Shown: positions 8,321 through 16,665, numbered from the stretch's first letter. The stretch is 64,000 bases of DNA from Paenibacillus catalpae (GCF_900112695.1 NZ_FOMT01000001.1:496001-560000), one strand, 5' to 3'. Numbers and translations: made by a program. Notes: generated by a model from the sequence alone, not told the origin.

Positions 8321-9652
8321 ATGAAAAAAATATTCGTGCTCGACACTAATGTGCTGCTTCATGATCCGCAATCACTCTTTGCCTTCGAGGATAACGAAGT
8401 CATCATTCCCGCGGTGGTGTTGGAAGAAATCGACTCCAAGAAGAGGCTGGCAGACGAACTAGGGCGTAATGCGCGTTCCATATCCCGGTTGCTCGATGGT
8501 ATGCGGGTGGATGGGCATCTTCACGAGGGCATTATCCTTCCTAACGGTGGACTGTTAAAAGTGGAGCTTAATCATCGGAGCTTTATGCGCGTACAAGAGA
8601 TGTTCGGAGAAATGTCCAATGATAACCGGATTCTTGCTGTCGCGCTCAACTATCATTTGGAACAGCTGGAGAAAGAACAGGCAAGCACTGTTGTTCTTGT
8701 AAGCAAAGACGTGCTTGTCCGGATTAAAGCGGATGTGCTGGGCCTCAAAGCCCAGGACTATTTGTCCGACCAGACCGTGTCCACGACTGATTTCTATGCC
8801 GGCTATGAAACGTTGTTTGTCCATCCGTCTGTGATCGATGAATTTTATTCGTACCGGTTCCTGACGGTCAAAAGCTTACAGAATATAGCCAGGCTGAAGC
8901 CAAATGAATTTGTCATCTTGCGGGATGAGATGGGGACCTCCAAATCAGCCCTGCTGAAAGTCAGTCAGGATGGCATACGCCTAGAGCCGTTGTTCTTAAG
9001 CAACGACCCGATATGGGGAATAACAGCCCGGAATGCCCAGCAGCGCATGGCTCTTGAGCTGCTGCTCAACGACGAAATCCCGCTTGTCACGCTAACCGGC
9101 AAAGCAGGTACAGGCAAGACGCTGCTCGCGCTTGCTGCAGGCCTCTTGAAGGTAGAGGATGAGCATAAATACAAAAAGCTCCTCATTGCCCGCCCGGTTG
9201 TCCCGATGGGCAAGGATATCGGTTACCTGCCGGGCGAGAAGGAAGAGAAGCTGCGCCCTTGGATGCAGCCGATCTATGATAACCTGGAGTATTTGTTCGA
9301 TACGAAGAAATCCGGTGACATTGATAAAATATTGATGGGCCTGGGCAGCATTCAGGTGGAGGCACTTACCTATATCCGCGGCCGCTCGATTCCGGGGCAG
9401 TTCATCATTATTGATGAAGCGCAAAACTTAACGAAGCATGAAGTCAAAACGATTGTCTCCCGTGTCGGTGAGGGCAGTAAAATCGTTCTTATGGGCGACC
9501 CGGAGCAAATTGACCATCCTTATCTCGATGCCGTCAGCAACGGGCTCACGCATATCGTAGAACATTTCAAAAGCGAAGGAATCAGCGGACATATTACTCT
9601 CGAAAAAGGCGAACGCTCCAAGCTCGCCCAGCTGGCAGCCGATTTGTTATAG
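8321..9652 (+). CDS. PhoH-like protein with N-terminal PIN domain (YlaK)
   Basis: A protein of 443 aa starting at ATG 8321 just after GGGAGGG; an in-frame upstream codon at 8297 is not supported by a ribosome site. Residues 1-150 form a PIN nuclease domain with DTNVLLHD near the N-terminus and further conserved acids. The C-terminal half is the PhoH ATPase, with Walker A GKAGTGKT at about 260-267, ARPVVPMG, and Walker B IIIDEAQN at about 361-368. PIN-PhoH proteins are RNA helicase/RNases. The gene has its own terminator and lies divergent from the ylaJ-type gene, as in the Bacillus yla region. Confidence 0.94.
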   Translation: MKKIFVLDTNVLLHDPQSLFAFEDNEVIIPAVVLEEIDSKKRLADELGRNARSISRLLDGMRVDGHLHEGIILPNGGLLKVELNHRSFMRVQEMFGEMSNDNRILAVALNYHLEQLEKEQASTVVLVSKDVLVRIKADVLGLKAQDYLSDQTVSTTDFYAGYETLFVHPSVIDEFYSYRFLTVKSLQNIARLKPNEFVILRDEMGTSKSALLKVSQDGIRLEPLFLSNDPIWGITARNAQQRMALELLLNDEIPLVTLTGKAGTGKTLLALAAGLLKVEDEHKYKKLLIARPVVPMGKDIGYLPGEKEEKLRPWMQPIYDNLEYLFDTKKSGDIDKILMGLGSIQVEALTYIRGRSIPGQFIIIDEAQNLTKHEVKTIVSRVGEGSKIVLMGDPEQIDHPYLDAVSNGLTHIVEHFKSEGISGHITLEKGERSKLAQLAADLL

Positions 9653-9662
9653 TCTTTAATCA

Positions 9663-9702
9663 AAGCAGCGGTGCGGGGAAATCCCAGCACCGCTGCTTTC
9701 GG
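9663..9702 (+). terminator. Terminator after phoH-like gene
   Basis: AAGCAGCGGTGC and GCACCGCTGCTT form a perfect 12-bp stem, followed by a short T-rich tail. The tail is weak for a Rho-independent site, but the stem is strong. Confidence 0.65.
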
Positions 9703-9957
9703 TTTATAGGCAAAGGTTAATGGACGTGAATGGATTCCTGCACTGTTTGAACTATAATCGAAGGAATCCATGAGCAATGGCGATCGGAAGAACATTTGAA
9801 TTACGAAGTTTGCGAATTAACCTAATGGTATGGTGGGGTACAACGTCCTAGTTCAAAAAGAACAGACATGTTTGGACAACTCTACATTTTATTGCTATGA
9901 TAGGTTTAATAGAGTAGACATCGGGGGCATAATGTTACACCGGAAAGGGAGAAGTGT
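9703..9957 (+). promoter_or_regulatory. Intergenic stretch with promoter for the solute-binding protein
   Basis: The stretch has no gene. TGGACA (9873-9878) and TATGAT (9896-9901), 17 nt apart, form a probable sigma-A promoter. Just upstream is a small dyad, GTTC-AAAAA-GAAC (about 9851-9863), that could be an operator. A perfect 9-bp inverted repeat, ATGGATTCC (9730-9738) and GGAATCCAT (9763-9771), encloses a TATAAT (9753-9758); its role is unknown. Confidence 0.45.
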
Positions 9958-11232
9958 GTGGCTACGAGGAGATCTGTTATGATCTTTGCAGGAGCGGTGC
10001 TGTTGTCCGTTATTTTGCTTATTCCGAATCTGGATCCACATAAACCGGCTTCAACCGGCAGCAGCTCCCATGATGCGAATGCAGGACCTGTGGTGGGCGA
10101 TCTCGATGAAGAGCCGGCGGAATCAATTGTTGTAACCGTTTCCATGGCACCTGAGGAATTTGCTTATTTAGAAGAAGCGAGCGAACGCTTTCGCATGAGG
10201 TATCCGAATATCCATGTTCAGCTGCAAAATGTTGAATCTAAGGAAGAAGCTTATACGGCATGGAAACAAGACCTCATGTTGGGCTCTTCCTCTGATATTA
10301 TGCTGATGGACAGCGGCTGGGTAACGGAATTTGCGGTGATGGGCCTGCTTGAGCCTGTTGACAGCGTCAATACGGCAAATACCGTTTCCGATCAGCCGGC
10401 GAAGCTTCTGGCGCCGCTAAAGTGGAACAGTTATCTGTGGGGGATTCCCTATGATGCAGATCCCTCTGTTCTTGTATGGAATAAAGCGATGTTAGCTGAT
10501 CAGAATTTGAACGAGCCGCCAAAAGACTGGGCAAGCTTTAGCGAATTGGCCAGCCATTTAACGGCTTCCGGCAAAGCATCGGAGTCATTGCTTTATTTGC
10601 CTGCCGATTTCAGCGGGACTGCCGCTTGGCTGGATGCATGGAGCAGTGCGGAGAAGCGCGGGGCCGGGTACTTGTTATTAAACGAAGAGTCGGCTAACCG
10701 TCTGAAAGAGACGGCTTCTTTGACGATTCCCTCAGCATCGCTTAATACCCTTTTACTCGGGACGGAAATGGATAATCAGCGGCTGCTTGCATCGGTTATT
10801 CCATGGTCACTGTATAAAGGACTGTCGAGAACTGAGCAGGACAAGCTGGAAATTGATAAGAGCAAGATCCGTAACCTGTGGCTTGGAAGCCGGAGTTTTG
10901 TAGTCTCTGCTAATTCAGACAAAATAGAGGCTGCATTCACCTGGATCAAGGAGATGACAAGTGTCACCGAGCAGGAACGTAATTACGTACGCTTCGGCAA
11001 ATTGCCTGCCAAAAATTCTGTATACGAAATAAGCGGATATTCGGGCACAACGTCCCAATATCCGCCTTCGTGGTGGTTGCCTTTGCTTAATGAAGAACCA
11101 ATCAGCGAGCCTCCTGCTCCCAGCTGGCATAAAGAGTGGGCTCGCTGGCAAGCTTTATGGAAGCTCTATGTGACCGGAGCTACTGACATTACTTCCTTTA
11201 TCGGTTCCGTCACAGCTTCATCTTCAAATTAA
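9958..11232 (+). CDS. Orphan extracellular solute-binding protein (ABC family 1)
   Basis: A protein of 424 aa starting at GTG 9958 after AAAGGGAGA. One N-terminal hydrophobic segment (about residues 8-22) serves as signal anchor; there is no lipobox Cys, unusual for a Gram-positive binding protein. The body shows the family-1 sugar-binding fold signs: a VSMAPEEFAYLEEASERF start, SSSDIMLMDSGWV, a YLWGIPYDADPSVLVWNK hinge and a Trp-rich C-terminus. No permease or ATPase genes lie nearby, so it may share a transporter encoded elsewhere or act as a sensor. Its last 23 bases overlap the 3' end of the convergent next gene. Confidence 0.85.
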   Translation: MATRRSVMIFAGAVLLSVILLIPNLDPHKPASTGSSSHDANAGPVVGDLDEEPAESIVVTVSMAPEEFAYLEEASERFRMRYPNIHVQLQNVESKEEAYTAWKQDLMLGSSSDIMLMDSGWVTEFAVMGLLEPVDSVNTANTVSDQPAKLLAPLKWNSYLWGIPYDADPSVLVWNKAMLADQNLNEPPKDWASFSELASHLTASGKASESLLYLPADFSGTAAWLDAWSSAEKRGAGYLLLNEESANRLKETASLTIPSASLNTLLLGTEMDNQRLLASVIPWSLYKGLSRTEQDKLEIDKSKIRNLWLGSRSFVVSANSDKIEAAFTWIKEMTSVTEQERNYVRFGKLPAKNSVYEISGYSGTTSQYPPSWWLPLLNEEPISEPPAPSWHKEWARWQALWKLYVTGATDITSFIGSVTASSSN

Positions 11233-12310
11233 CAATAAGTTCTTTGTCTTTCATCTCAACTGATTTGGCTTGTATGAAAGTAATCAAATCACCCGGATAA
11301 AAACCGAGATCAAATTTCTCTTCAAGTGTTTTTCGTGTCGTATCCGGCAGTGCAAAACCGTTAAACAACAGCTCATCGACATGGAATACGATGCCGTTCT
11401 TAGGCTCCTCTTCTACGGTATAATGGCCGGTTACAGCAATATCAATGTTGTCATGCTTGCCGGAGGCGGTTACTTTGCCGTCTTCAAACCGGAAGGAGAA
11501 GTCGTTAAATCGTTTATCCTGTTCTCTAAGGAAAGTGTTAAGTGCATCTTCAGGAATGCGAATCGTGTAGTTAAATCCATTAATTTCAAGATATTGCTTG
11601 TTATCCTCGAGCCAATTCGGTAGCTTATTCATCGCCTTGGATATAGCGCCGAAATACAATTCCACTTCCTGTAGGCCCGCTGATTCCCAATAATTCGTCA
11701 GCTCTTCCATAAGCAAGCGAAGCCGATCCGCATCGGAACGTCCGGCGAGCTCACCGTCGATCTGCTGTTCCAGCTGAGCGACACGGTTACGCTGCGTTTG
11801 AAGCCGGTTTTCAATTTCTTCGAGCTCTGTTTTTCTGCTGCCGAGCTTGGTGTATTCTTCTTTCAAACTCATATATTCGTTCGTGTAGGAATCAAGTGTG
11901 TTCCGGTCCTTTGTGAAAATGATATCGACGTAGTCCAGCATGGCGAACAGCTCGTGCAAGGAGTTAAAGGAAAGAATGGCACGCAGCAATATTTCCCGTT
12001 CCCCCATATAATAAGCGCGCAGCACCTTGCCGGCTTCTTCGCGCTTTTCTTTAATGTCCTGTTCACGCTGCACAATATTTTTGTCGGTGACCGACATCTC
12101 ATCCATAACTTTTTGTTTTTCAGTCTGTATACGGGCAATTTCTTTATCGATCTCAACGATGGATAAGCTTTTCTCCAGAATCTGATTGACCTGCTCGTCC
12201 TCCGTCAACTGAGGCTCGGCCAGAACGGGAAGTTTGCATACGGCAAGCATTAAAATGATAAGAAGGATAAAGAGCAATCTGCCTCGAACATAAACGCGAT
12301 GGAATGCCAC
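11210..12310 (-). CDS. Secreted coiled-coil protein (PcsB-N-like)
   Basis: A protein of 366 aa starting at GTG 12310-12308, 6 nt after AAAGGAGG on the minus strand. An N-terminal signal peptide (hydrophobic about 12-27, ending near VLA) is followed by a long heptad-rich coiled coil (about 35-210, many Glu/Lys/Gln) and a mixed alpha/beta C-terminal domain (about 225-366). The coiled coil with a YYMGERE-type segment resembles the N-terminal regulatory part of PcsB/CwlO-type hydrolases, but no CHAP or NlpC catalytic domain is present. A role in cell-wall hydrolase control is only a guess. It is convergent with the binding-protein gene, overlapping by 23 bp. Confidence 0.8.
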   Translation of the reverse strand: MAFHRVYVRGRLLFILLIILMLAVCKLPVLAEPQLTEDEQVNQILEKSLSIVEIDKEIARIQTEKQKVMDEMSVTDKNIVQREQDIKEKREEAGKVLRAYYMGEREILLRAILSFNSLHELFAMLDYVDIIFTKDRNTLDSYTNEYMSLKEEYTKLGSRKTELEEIENRLQTQRNRVAQLEQQIDGELAGRSDADRLRLLMEELTNYWESAGLQEVELYFGAISKAMNKLPNWLEDNKQYLEINGFNYTIRIPEDALNTFLREQDKRFNDFSFRFEDGKVTASGKHDNIDIAVTGHYTVEEEPKNGIVFHVDELLFNGFALPDTTRKTLEEKFDLGFYPGDLITFIQAKSVEMKDKELIVNLKMKL

Positions 12311-12409
12311 CAGCCGCCTCCTTTCTCACGTTGCCAGGCCTGTACAGCAATCATTGTATGTGTATGCGACGGTTCCATTTATTATATCTTATCGCCGGGA
12401 GTTGAACAG

Positions 12410-13564
12410 GTGAAAATAGGCAAAAAAACGTTAATTGACCGTATTTCGGATGAGATTGCCGGGATGCCTGCCGAGGGCTGGCATCCCGGTGCAGCACGCT
12501 CAACGGAGCGTGTCCGATGCATGACGTTTAAACAATATATGAGCTTGTGCTTATATGACAGGCAAGACGGTTACTACCGGTCTGGTCCGGTTCGGATAGG
12601 CAGGAAGGGAGATTTCTATACAAGCTCCGCCGTAGGCACGGTGCTCGCCTATTGTTTGGCGAATTATTTGCTTACATATGCGGCAGGCAGGGAGATGCAG
12701 CTGGTGGAATGGGGAGCGGGCACAGGGCGACTGACAATGCAAATTCAGGAAGCCGTGAAAGCAAAATTGGACCATTCTTCTGATTCTTCATTCAGGCCCG
12801 TTTTAATCGATGATCATCCCGGCCATTTGGATGAGGCCAAGCTGGCTTTGTCTCCATACCGTTTCTTATCACCGTTGTTCCTTTCTTCCGATGAGGCCAT
12901 GCAAACAGGCGGGTTTTGGCGGGAGCTGCCCACGGTTGTGCTTGCGAATGAACTGCTGGATGCATTCCCCGTACATCGCATAACGGCAGAGAGGGGGGAA
13001 CTCGTTGAGCTTGGCGTTGCGGGTAATGCAGAAGAAGGCTTTTTTGAAGTGCATATGCCGCTATCCGATGAACGTATTGCTGCGGCCCTGCAAAGGGACG
13101 GCATCCGGCTGACGGAAGGGCAGCAAACGGAGATTAATATCGAAGCGGAAGAATGGCTGGGAAGTCTTCGTGAGGTGATGGGTTCAGGTCGTGTCATTAT
13201 CATCGATTACGGACATGAAGCCGAGGAGTATACAGCAGAGCACCGGATGAAGGGGACATTGCTTTGTTATTCGGATCATTCCGCGTCCGATGAGCCATAC
13301 CTTCGGATCGGAGAGCAGGATATGACCGCTCATGTGCCGTTTACCTCAATACGGCACGCGGCGCAGGCTGCAGGCTGGGAGATCGTTTACTACGGGACCC
13401 AAAAGCAATTTCTCGTCGACTACGGTGCCTTTGAGCTCCTTCAGAATCATACGGAGGCAGACCCGTTTGGGCCAAAGGCAAGAATGAACCGTGCAGTCCG
13501 CCAGCTTCTGCTGAGCGACAGCATGAGCGAAACCTTTAAGGTTCTGATCCTGGATAAGCGATGA
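12410..13564 (+). CDS. SAM-dependent methyltransferase, MidA/NDUFAF7 family (DUF185)
   Basis: A protein of 384 aa. The chosen start is GTG 12410, 8 nt after GGGAG (12397-12401); an earlier in-frame ATG overlaps the divergent gene and lacks a ribosome site. Family signatures are MTFKQYMSLCLYDRQDGYY near the N-terminus, the GDFYTSS motif, a VEWGAGTGRL SAM-binding loop, VLANELLDAFPVHR and IIIDYGHEAEEY. In mitochondria this family methylates an arginine of complex I; the bacterial target is unknown. It is alone on its strand, with a terminator directly after it. Confidence 0.88.
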   Translation: MKIGKKTLIDRISDEIAGMPAEGWHPGAARSTERVRCMTFKQYMSLCLYDRQDGYYRSGPVRIGRKGDFYTSSAVGTVLAYCLANYLLTYAAGREMQLVEWGAGTGRLTMQIQEAVKAKLDHSSDSSFRPVLIDDHPGHLDEAKLALSPYRFLSPLFLSSDEAMQTGGFWRELPTVVLANELLDAFPVHRITAERGELVELGVAGNAEEGFFEVHMPLSDERIAAALQRDGIRLTEGQQTEINIEAEEWLGSLREVMGSGRVIIIDYGHEAEEYTAEHRMKGTLLCYSDHSASDEPYLRIGEQDMTAHVPFTSIRHAAQAAGWEIVYYGTQKQFLVDYGAFELLQNHTEADPFGPKARMNRAVRQLLLSDSMSETFKVLILDKR

Positions 13565-13581
13565 ATAAGCAAATACATTAA

Positions 13582-13614
13582 AAAAGGTGCAGCTCCTCGG
13601 AGCTGCACCTTTTG
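13582..13614. terminator. Bidirectional terminator
   Basis: AAAAGGTGCAGCTC and GAGCTGCACCTTTT form a perfect stem of about 14 bp with a CTCG loop. A-run and T-run flanks serve both the methyltransferase gene and the convergent yqgY-type gene. Confidence 0.88.
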
Positions 13615-13627
13615 CCGTTCGCATACT

Positions 13628-13864
13628 TTAGAATGGATTGCCCATTTTAAATACCGTCCAATAAGTAAAGCCTGCAAACGAAATGACCATATAACCCCAG
13701 AACATGAGTATGTATGTTCGCTCGCTAAATTTAAGATAACCCAGGAAAACGAAAGCGATCGCTTGTGCAAAAAACAGAAGTGCGAATTCAGTCATGTGAC
13801 CTGCGAAAGCCATCAAGCCGATCACAAGCGTCCAAAAACCGAGTACCCGATACATGCGTGCCAT
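13628..13864 (-). CDS. yqgY: DUF2626 family membrane protein (YqgY-like)
   Basis: A protein of 78 aa with three membrane helices. The minus-strand start ATG 13864 is preceded by AAGGGGGG. It begins with MYRVLGFWT, has a LLFFAQ segment in the middle helix and LKFSERTYILMFWGYM near the end, all typical of the DUF2626 family conserved in Bacillaceae and Paenibacillaceae. Function unknown. A strong sigma-A promoter lies upstream on the minus strand, overlapped by a 10-bp inverted repeat. Confidence 0.85.
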   Translation of the reverse strand: MARMYRVLGFWTLVIGLMAFAGHMTEFALLFFAQAIAFVFLGYLKFSERTYILMFWGYMVISFAGFTYWTVFKMGNPF

Positions 13865-13906
13865 GAAAACATCCCCCCTTCGTTCTTACCCGAATTTCTA
13901 TTGTAC

Positions 13907-13959
13907 ATTATAACGGTTGAATTTGGCAGTGTAAACAAGCAAGTACGAACAAATTCAAC
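13907..13959 (-). promoter_or_regulatory. Sigma-A promoter of yqgY-type gene with overlapping inverted repeat
   Basis: On the minus strand, TTTACA (13935-13930) and TATAAT (13912-13907) are exactly 17 nt apart. A perfect 10-bp inverted repeat, GTTGAATTTG (13916-13925) and CAAATTCAAC (13950-13959), has one arm within the promoter spacer and the other just upstream of -35. The placement suggests a repressor operator; the binding protein is unknown. Confidence 0.6.
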
Positions 13960-14017
13960 TATTTTGTGTAAATTGGAAAGGTTATGACATCAGTTTGCGC
14001 GTTAATCCGAAAATTAT

Positions 14018-14046
14018 GTATGAGCTTTTTGAAATTTGGTTATACA
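14018..14046 (+). promoter_or_regulatory. Candidate sigma-F promoter of rsfA
   Basis: GTATG (14018-14022) and GGTTATACA (14038-14046) are 15 nt apart and resemble the forespore consensus GYATA / GGNNANAMT with one mismatch in each box. B. subtilis rsfA is transcribed by sigma-F, so the match is biologically sensible. The rest of 13960-14129 shows no other feature. Confidence 0.4.
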
Positions 14047-14129
14047 AATTAGTATCCAATAGATTCTATGAACTCTACCAAGGGCATAGAGATAAAGTAA
14101 GCGCCTTTACGTAAGGAGGTTTTGGTCGC

Positions 14130-14780
14130 ATGACAGCAGTCAGACAAGATGCGTGGAGTCCCGACGACGATCTAATACTCGCCGAAGTTACACTACGCCA
14201 TATTCGCGAAGGAAGTACCCAGCTTGCGGCATTCGAAGAGGTGGGGGAACGTATTGGACGGACGTCTGCAGCTTGCGGATTCCGCTGGAACAGTTGTGTC
14301 CGCAAACGTTATGAAGAAGCGATTCAAATTGCCAAACAACAGCGCCAGAAGCGCAACTATTTGAAAAAACAGGCGATTGTCGCTACCCCTCATGTCTCTT
14401 CTATTGCCGTTTTTGATGCAGAAGAAAGAGCATTTAGTGCTAATGCGGTAACCACGGAAGAAGGTTTATCCGTTGATTCCATTATTCGTTTTCTTAGACA
14501 ATTCAAGACCACTTATCAAGACGTAAGCCGTCAAATCAAGTCTTTCGAGAAAGAACTGAAGGAAAAAGATGATGAGATTGAGCGATTGCGTGATGAGAAT
14601 GAGAGATTGTCTAAAGAGGTAAACAATGTTCAGACTGATTACCGGGCCGTCAATGATGATTATAAAACATTGATTCAAATTATGGACCGGGCACGCCGGC
14701 TGGCGGTGTTAACGCATGAAGAGGAAGCAAAGCCTCGGTTTAAAATGGATGCGAACGGGAACTTGGAACGCATTGAGTAA
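14130..14780 (+). CDS. rsfA: RsfA family prespore transcription factor
   Basis: A protein of 216 aa with GTAAGGAGG ahead of ATG 14130. A Myb/SANT-like DNA-binding domain occupies residues 1-70, with the signature AWSPDDDLILAEVTLRHIR and GRTSAACGFRWNSCVRK. A Lys/Gln-rich basic stretch follows, then a coiled coil (about 125-190, EKELKEKDDEIERLRDE) likely used for dimerisation. RsfA fine-tunes sigma-F-dependent genes in the forespore of B. subtilis. It is monocistronic, with a terminator after the stop. Confidence 0.93.
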   Translation: MTAVRQDAWSPDDDLILAEVTLRHIREGSTQLAAFEEVGERIGRTSAACGFRWNSCVRKRYEEAIQIAKQQRQKRNYLKKQAIVATPHVSSIAVFDAEERAFSANAVTTEEGLSVDSIIRFLRQFKTTYQDVSRQIKSFEKELKEKDDEIERLRDENERLSKEVNNVQTDYRAVNDDYKTLIQIMDRARRLAVLTHEEEAKPRFKMDANGNLERIE

Positions 14781-14787
14781 GTAGATG

Positions 14788-14824
14788 CCCCGCCGGGATA
14801 ATAACGGCGGGGTGTTCGCATTTT
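14788..14824 (+). terminator. Terminator after rsfA
   Basis: CCCCGCCG (14788-14795) pairs with CGGCGGGG (14805-14812), followed by a T-rich tail ending in TTTT. Confidence 0.7.
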
Positions 14825-14861
14825 ATAACCCTTGGAGCCCTTGCGGGATATACGGAAACAG

Positions 14862-14892
14862 GTATGCTATATATACGAGCATACTTTTTTTA
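14862..14892 (+). terminator. Second hairpin terminator before panE arrays
   Basis: GTATGCT and AGCATAC pair around ATATATACG and are followed by seven T residues. It could back up the rsfA terminator. The stretch 14893-14946 holds a small AAGGCC/GGCCTT hairpin and no clear gene. Confidence 0.6.
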
Positions 14893-14946
14893 TGCTCAAC
14901 ACCAAGGCCTGGATATGGCCTTATTAGTGGCATTCCTTTTTGGTAA

Positions 14947-15225
14947 ATGCTTACGAAGTAATGAATCATCACCATGGCCTCTATAAAGAACCATTGTGGT
15001 GATAATTCATTTAGGTTGATGCTTACGAAGTAATGAATCATCACCATGGCTCTATAGGAGCCATAGTGGTGATAATTCATTTTAGTTGATGCTTACGAAG
15101 TAATGATTCATCACCATGGCTCTATAAAGAGCCATAGTGGTGATAATTCATTTTAGTTGATGCTTACGAAGTAATGAATCATCACCATGGCTCTATAAGG
15201 AGCCATAGTGGTGATAATTCATTTT
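14947..15225 (+). repeat. Four tandem core-plus-hairpin leader elements before panE
   Basis: Four units start at 14947, 15019, 15089 and 15160, a period of 70-72 nt. Each begins ATGCTTACGAAGTAATG and continues into a long hairpin. In the last three units AATGAAT, ATCACCA and TGGCTC pair in order with ATTCATT, TGGTGAT and GAGCCA, with one-base and TAG bulges; unit 1 has a weaker apex and unit 3 an A-to-T change. The last hairpin runs directly into AGGAGG, the ribosome site of panE. The core reads Met-Leu-Thr-Lys-stop in all four units. The same core occurs before rocD, ileS, ftsL and the pyr operon with different stems. Confidence 0.9.
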
Positions 15226-15239
15226 AGGAGGATCAGGAT

Positions 15240-16172
15240 TTGAAGATACATATAGTTGGCGGCGGTGCAATCGGGCTGCTGCATGCCGGCCGGCTTGCAC
15301 AGGCGGGGCAGGAGGTTACGGTCTGGACAAGAACGGACAAACAGGCGGAGCAGCTTCGGACGGAAGGGATCAGGCTGGAGGATCTTAACGGTGAAGCTTG
15401 CGATATCCCGGTGTTAAGCTATACTCTTGCAAGCCTAGCGAAGCAAAGCGGCAAAGATGATTCCCCATCCTGGATCATCCTTACGGTGAAGCAAACTCAT
15501 ATTGATGTTTCACTTCTTCGTCAGATACAGCTTCTTAGTCACCGGCATACCGCGGTACTCTGCCTTCAGAACGGAATTGGGCATATGGACAAGCTGGTCG
15601 ACTTCCTGCCAGAAGCTGCTTTGTATACGGGTGTCACCTCCATTGGAGCCAGACGGCTGGATGTGCGCAGCGTCCGGCACACAGGTGAAGGGCAATTATG
15701 GTTTGGACCGTTAAATGAGGACAAAAAGGACGAAAATCTCCAAAATTTGTTGTTAAATATGCTTCAATCGGCAGGATTCAGCGTCCAGTTGTCGAATGAG
15801 ATGAAGGGCCGGATTTACCAAAAGCTGCTTATTAATGCAGTTATCAATCCGCTTACAGCTATTTATGATACGACGAACGGAGAGCTGCCCCGGCATCCGT
15901 CGCGGCTGAAGCTGATGCGGTCTTTATACGAAGAAACAGTATCTGTTCTTGCGGCAGACGGCAAGAAGCCTGAGGATGATGGCTGGCAGCGCGTGCTTCA
16001 GGTTTGTGAGGCTACAGCAACCAATGTATCCTCTATGCTGAGTGACGTAAGAGCCGGACGCGAGACGGAAATTGATTGGATTAACGGCGGGGTATCGGCG
16101 CTTGCAAGACAAAGCGGGATGCCTTCCCCATTGAATGATGCCGTTACAGCACTAGTGAAGCAGCTTCATTAA
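15240..16172 (+). CDS. panE: 2-dehydropantoate 2-reductase
   Basis: A protein of 310 aa starting at TTG 15240, with AGGAGG at 15227-15232. The Rossmann motif GGGAIG lies at residues 7-12. Later family markers are VKQTHID, LQNGIGHMD and the KLLINAVINPLTA segment with the catalytic Lys. It reduces ketopantoate with NADPH in pantothenate/CoA synthesis. The order panE-bshC-mraZ is also that of B. subtilis (ylbQ, bshC), supporting the call over a generic ketopantoate reductase paralogue. The next gene follows closely, so the two form an operon. Its leader contains the four tandem hairpin elements. Confidence 0.92.
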   Translation: MKIHIVGGGAIGLLHAGRLAQAGQEVTVWTRTDKQAEQLRTEGIRLEDLNGEACDIPVLSYTLASLAKQSGKDDSPSWIILTVKQTHIDVSLLRQIQLLSHRHTAVLCLQNGIGHMDKLVDFLPEAALYTGVTSIGARRLDVRSVRHTGEGQLWFGPLNEDKKDENLQNLLLNMLQSAGFSVQLSNEMKGRIYQKLLINAVINPLTAIYDTTNGELPRHPSRLKLMRSLYEETVSVLAADGKKPEDDGWQRVLQVCEATATNVSSMLSDVRAGRETEIDWINGGVSALARQSGMPSPLNDAVTALVKQLH

Positions 16173-16196
16173 GTGATAAGGAAAGGTGCGGATGAC

Positions 16197-16592
16197 ATGG
16201 GCTTTATATGGGACAGCATTAAATACGTCTATGCCTATTTGGCTGTAATACCTGTCATTCCATTTCTTCTTGTTTATTTCGGGTATGGCATGTTTTCGGA
16301 CGATAGGAAGAAAGCGTTTCAGCTGGCGATGGATGCTACAACGGCACTTCTGATCGGATGTGTCGCTGTATTGTTCGACTCCTTGTTTAACAGCTCCTTC
16401 GGGCTGTACGCCATTATTCTTTTTATGCTGCTTGGAGGCGGTTTGCTGGGCAACATGCAGTTCCGCAAGCGCGGGAGCGTAAATGTCAAACGGGTGTTCC
16501 GGGCTGTGTGGAGACTTGGATTTTTTACGATGAGCATGGCCTATCTGCTTCTGATGTTTATTGCAATCGGACAAAAAATTTTCTCTGCATAG
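16197..16592 (+). CDS. DUF3397 family membrane protein
   Basis: A protein of 131 aa with four hydrophobic segments. The start chosen is ATG 16197 after GAAAGGTG; a GTG at 16173 directly after the panE stop is possible but lacks a site. The pattern of four helices with a short FRKRGSVNVKRVFR basic loop before the last one fits the DUF3397 family, which in many Bacillota sits between panE and bshC. Function unknown. A terminator follows. Confidence 0.78.
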   Translation: MGFIWDSIKYVYAYLAVIPVIPFLLVYFGYGMFSDDRKKAFQLAMDATTALLIGCVAVLFDSLFNSSFGLYAIILFMLLGGGLLGNMQFRKRGSVNVKRVFRAVWRLGFFTMSMAYLLLMFIAIGQKIFSA

Positions 16593-16600
16593 TTTAATAA

Positions 16601-16635
16601 AGACCTGCAACTAATAAGTTGCGGGTCTTTTTCTT
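16601..16635 (+). terminator. Terminator after the panE operon
   Basis: AGACCTGCAACT and AGTTGCGGGTCT pair around AATA and are followed by TTTTCTTTT. Confidence 0.85.
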
Positions 16636-16665
16636 TTGACGTGCGGCTTATCCTTTGTGTACAAT
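16636..16665 (+). promoter_or_regulatory. Sigma-A promoter of bshC
   Basis: TTGACG (16636-16641) and TACAAT (16660-16665) are 18 nt apart, immediately after the T-run of the preceding terminator. Confidence 0.65.

Noticed and set aside
9800..9812. TTACGAAGT string resembling the leader core
   Set aside because: A nine-base match without the ATGC start or a following hairpin and far from a gene start; chance is likely.
14947..15225. CRISPR array
   Set aside because: The units are hairpins with near-identical sequence throughout; there are no unique spacers and no cas genes.
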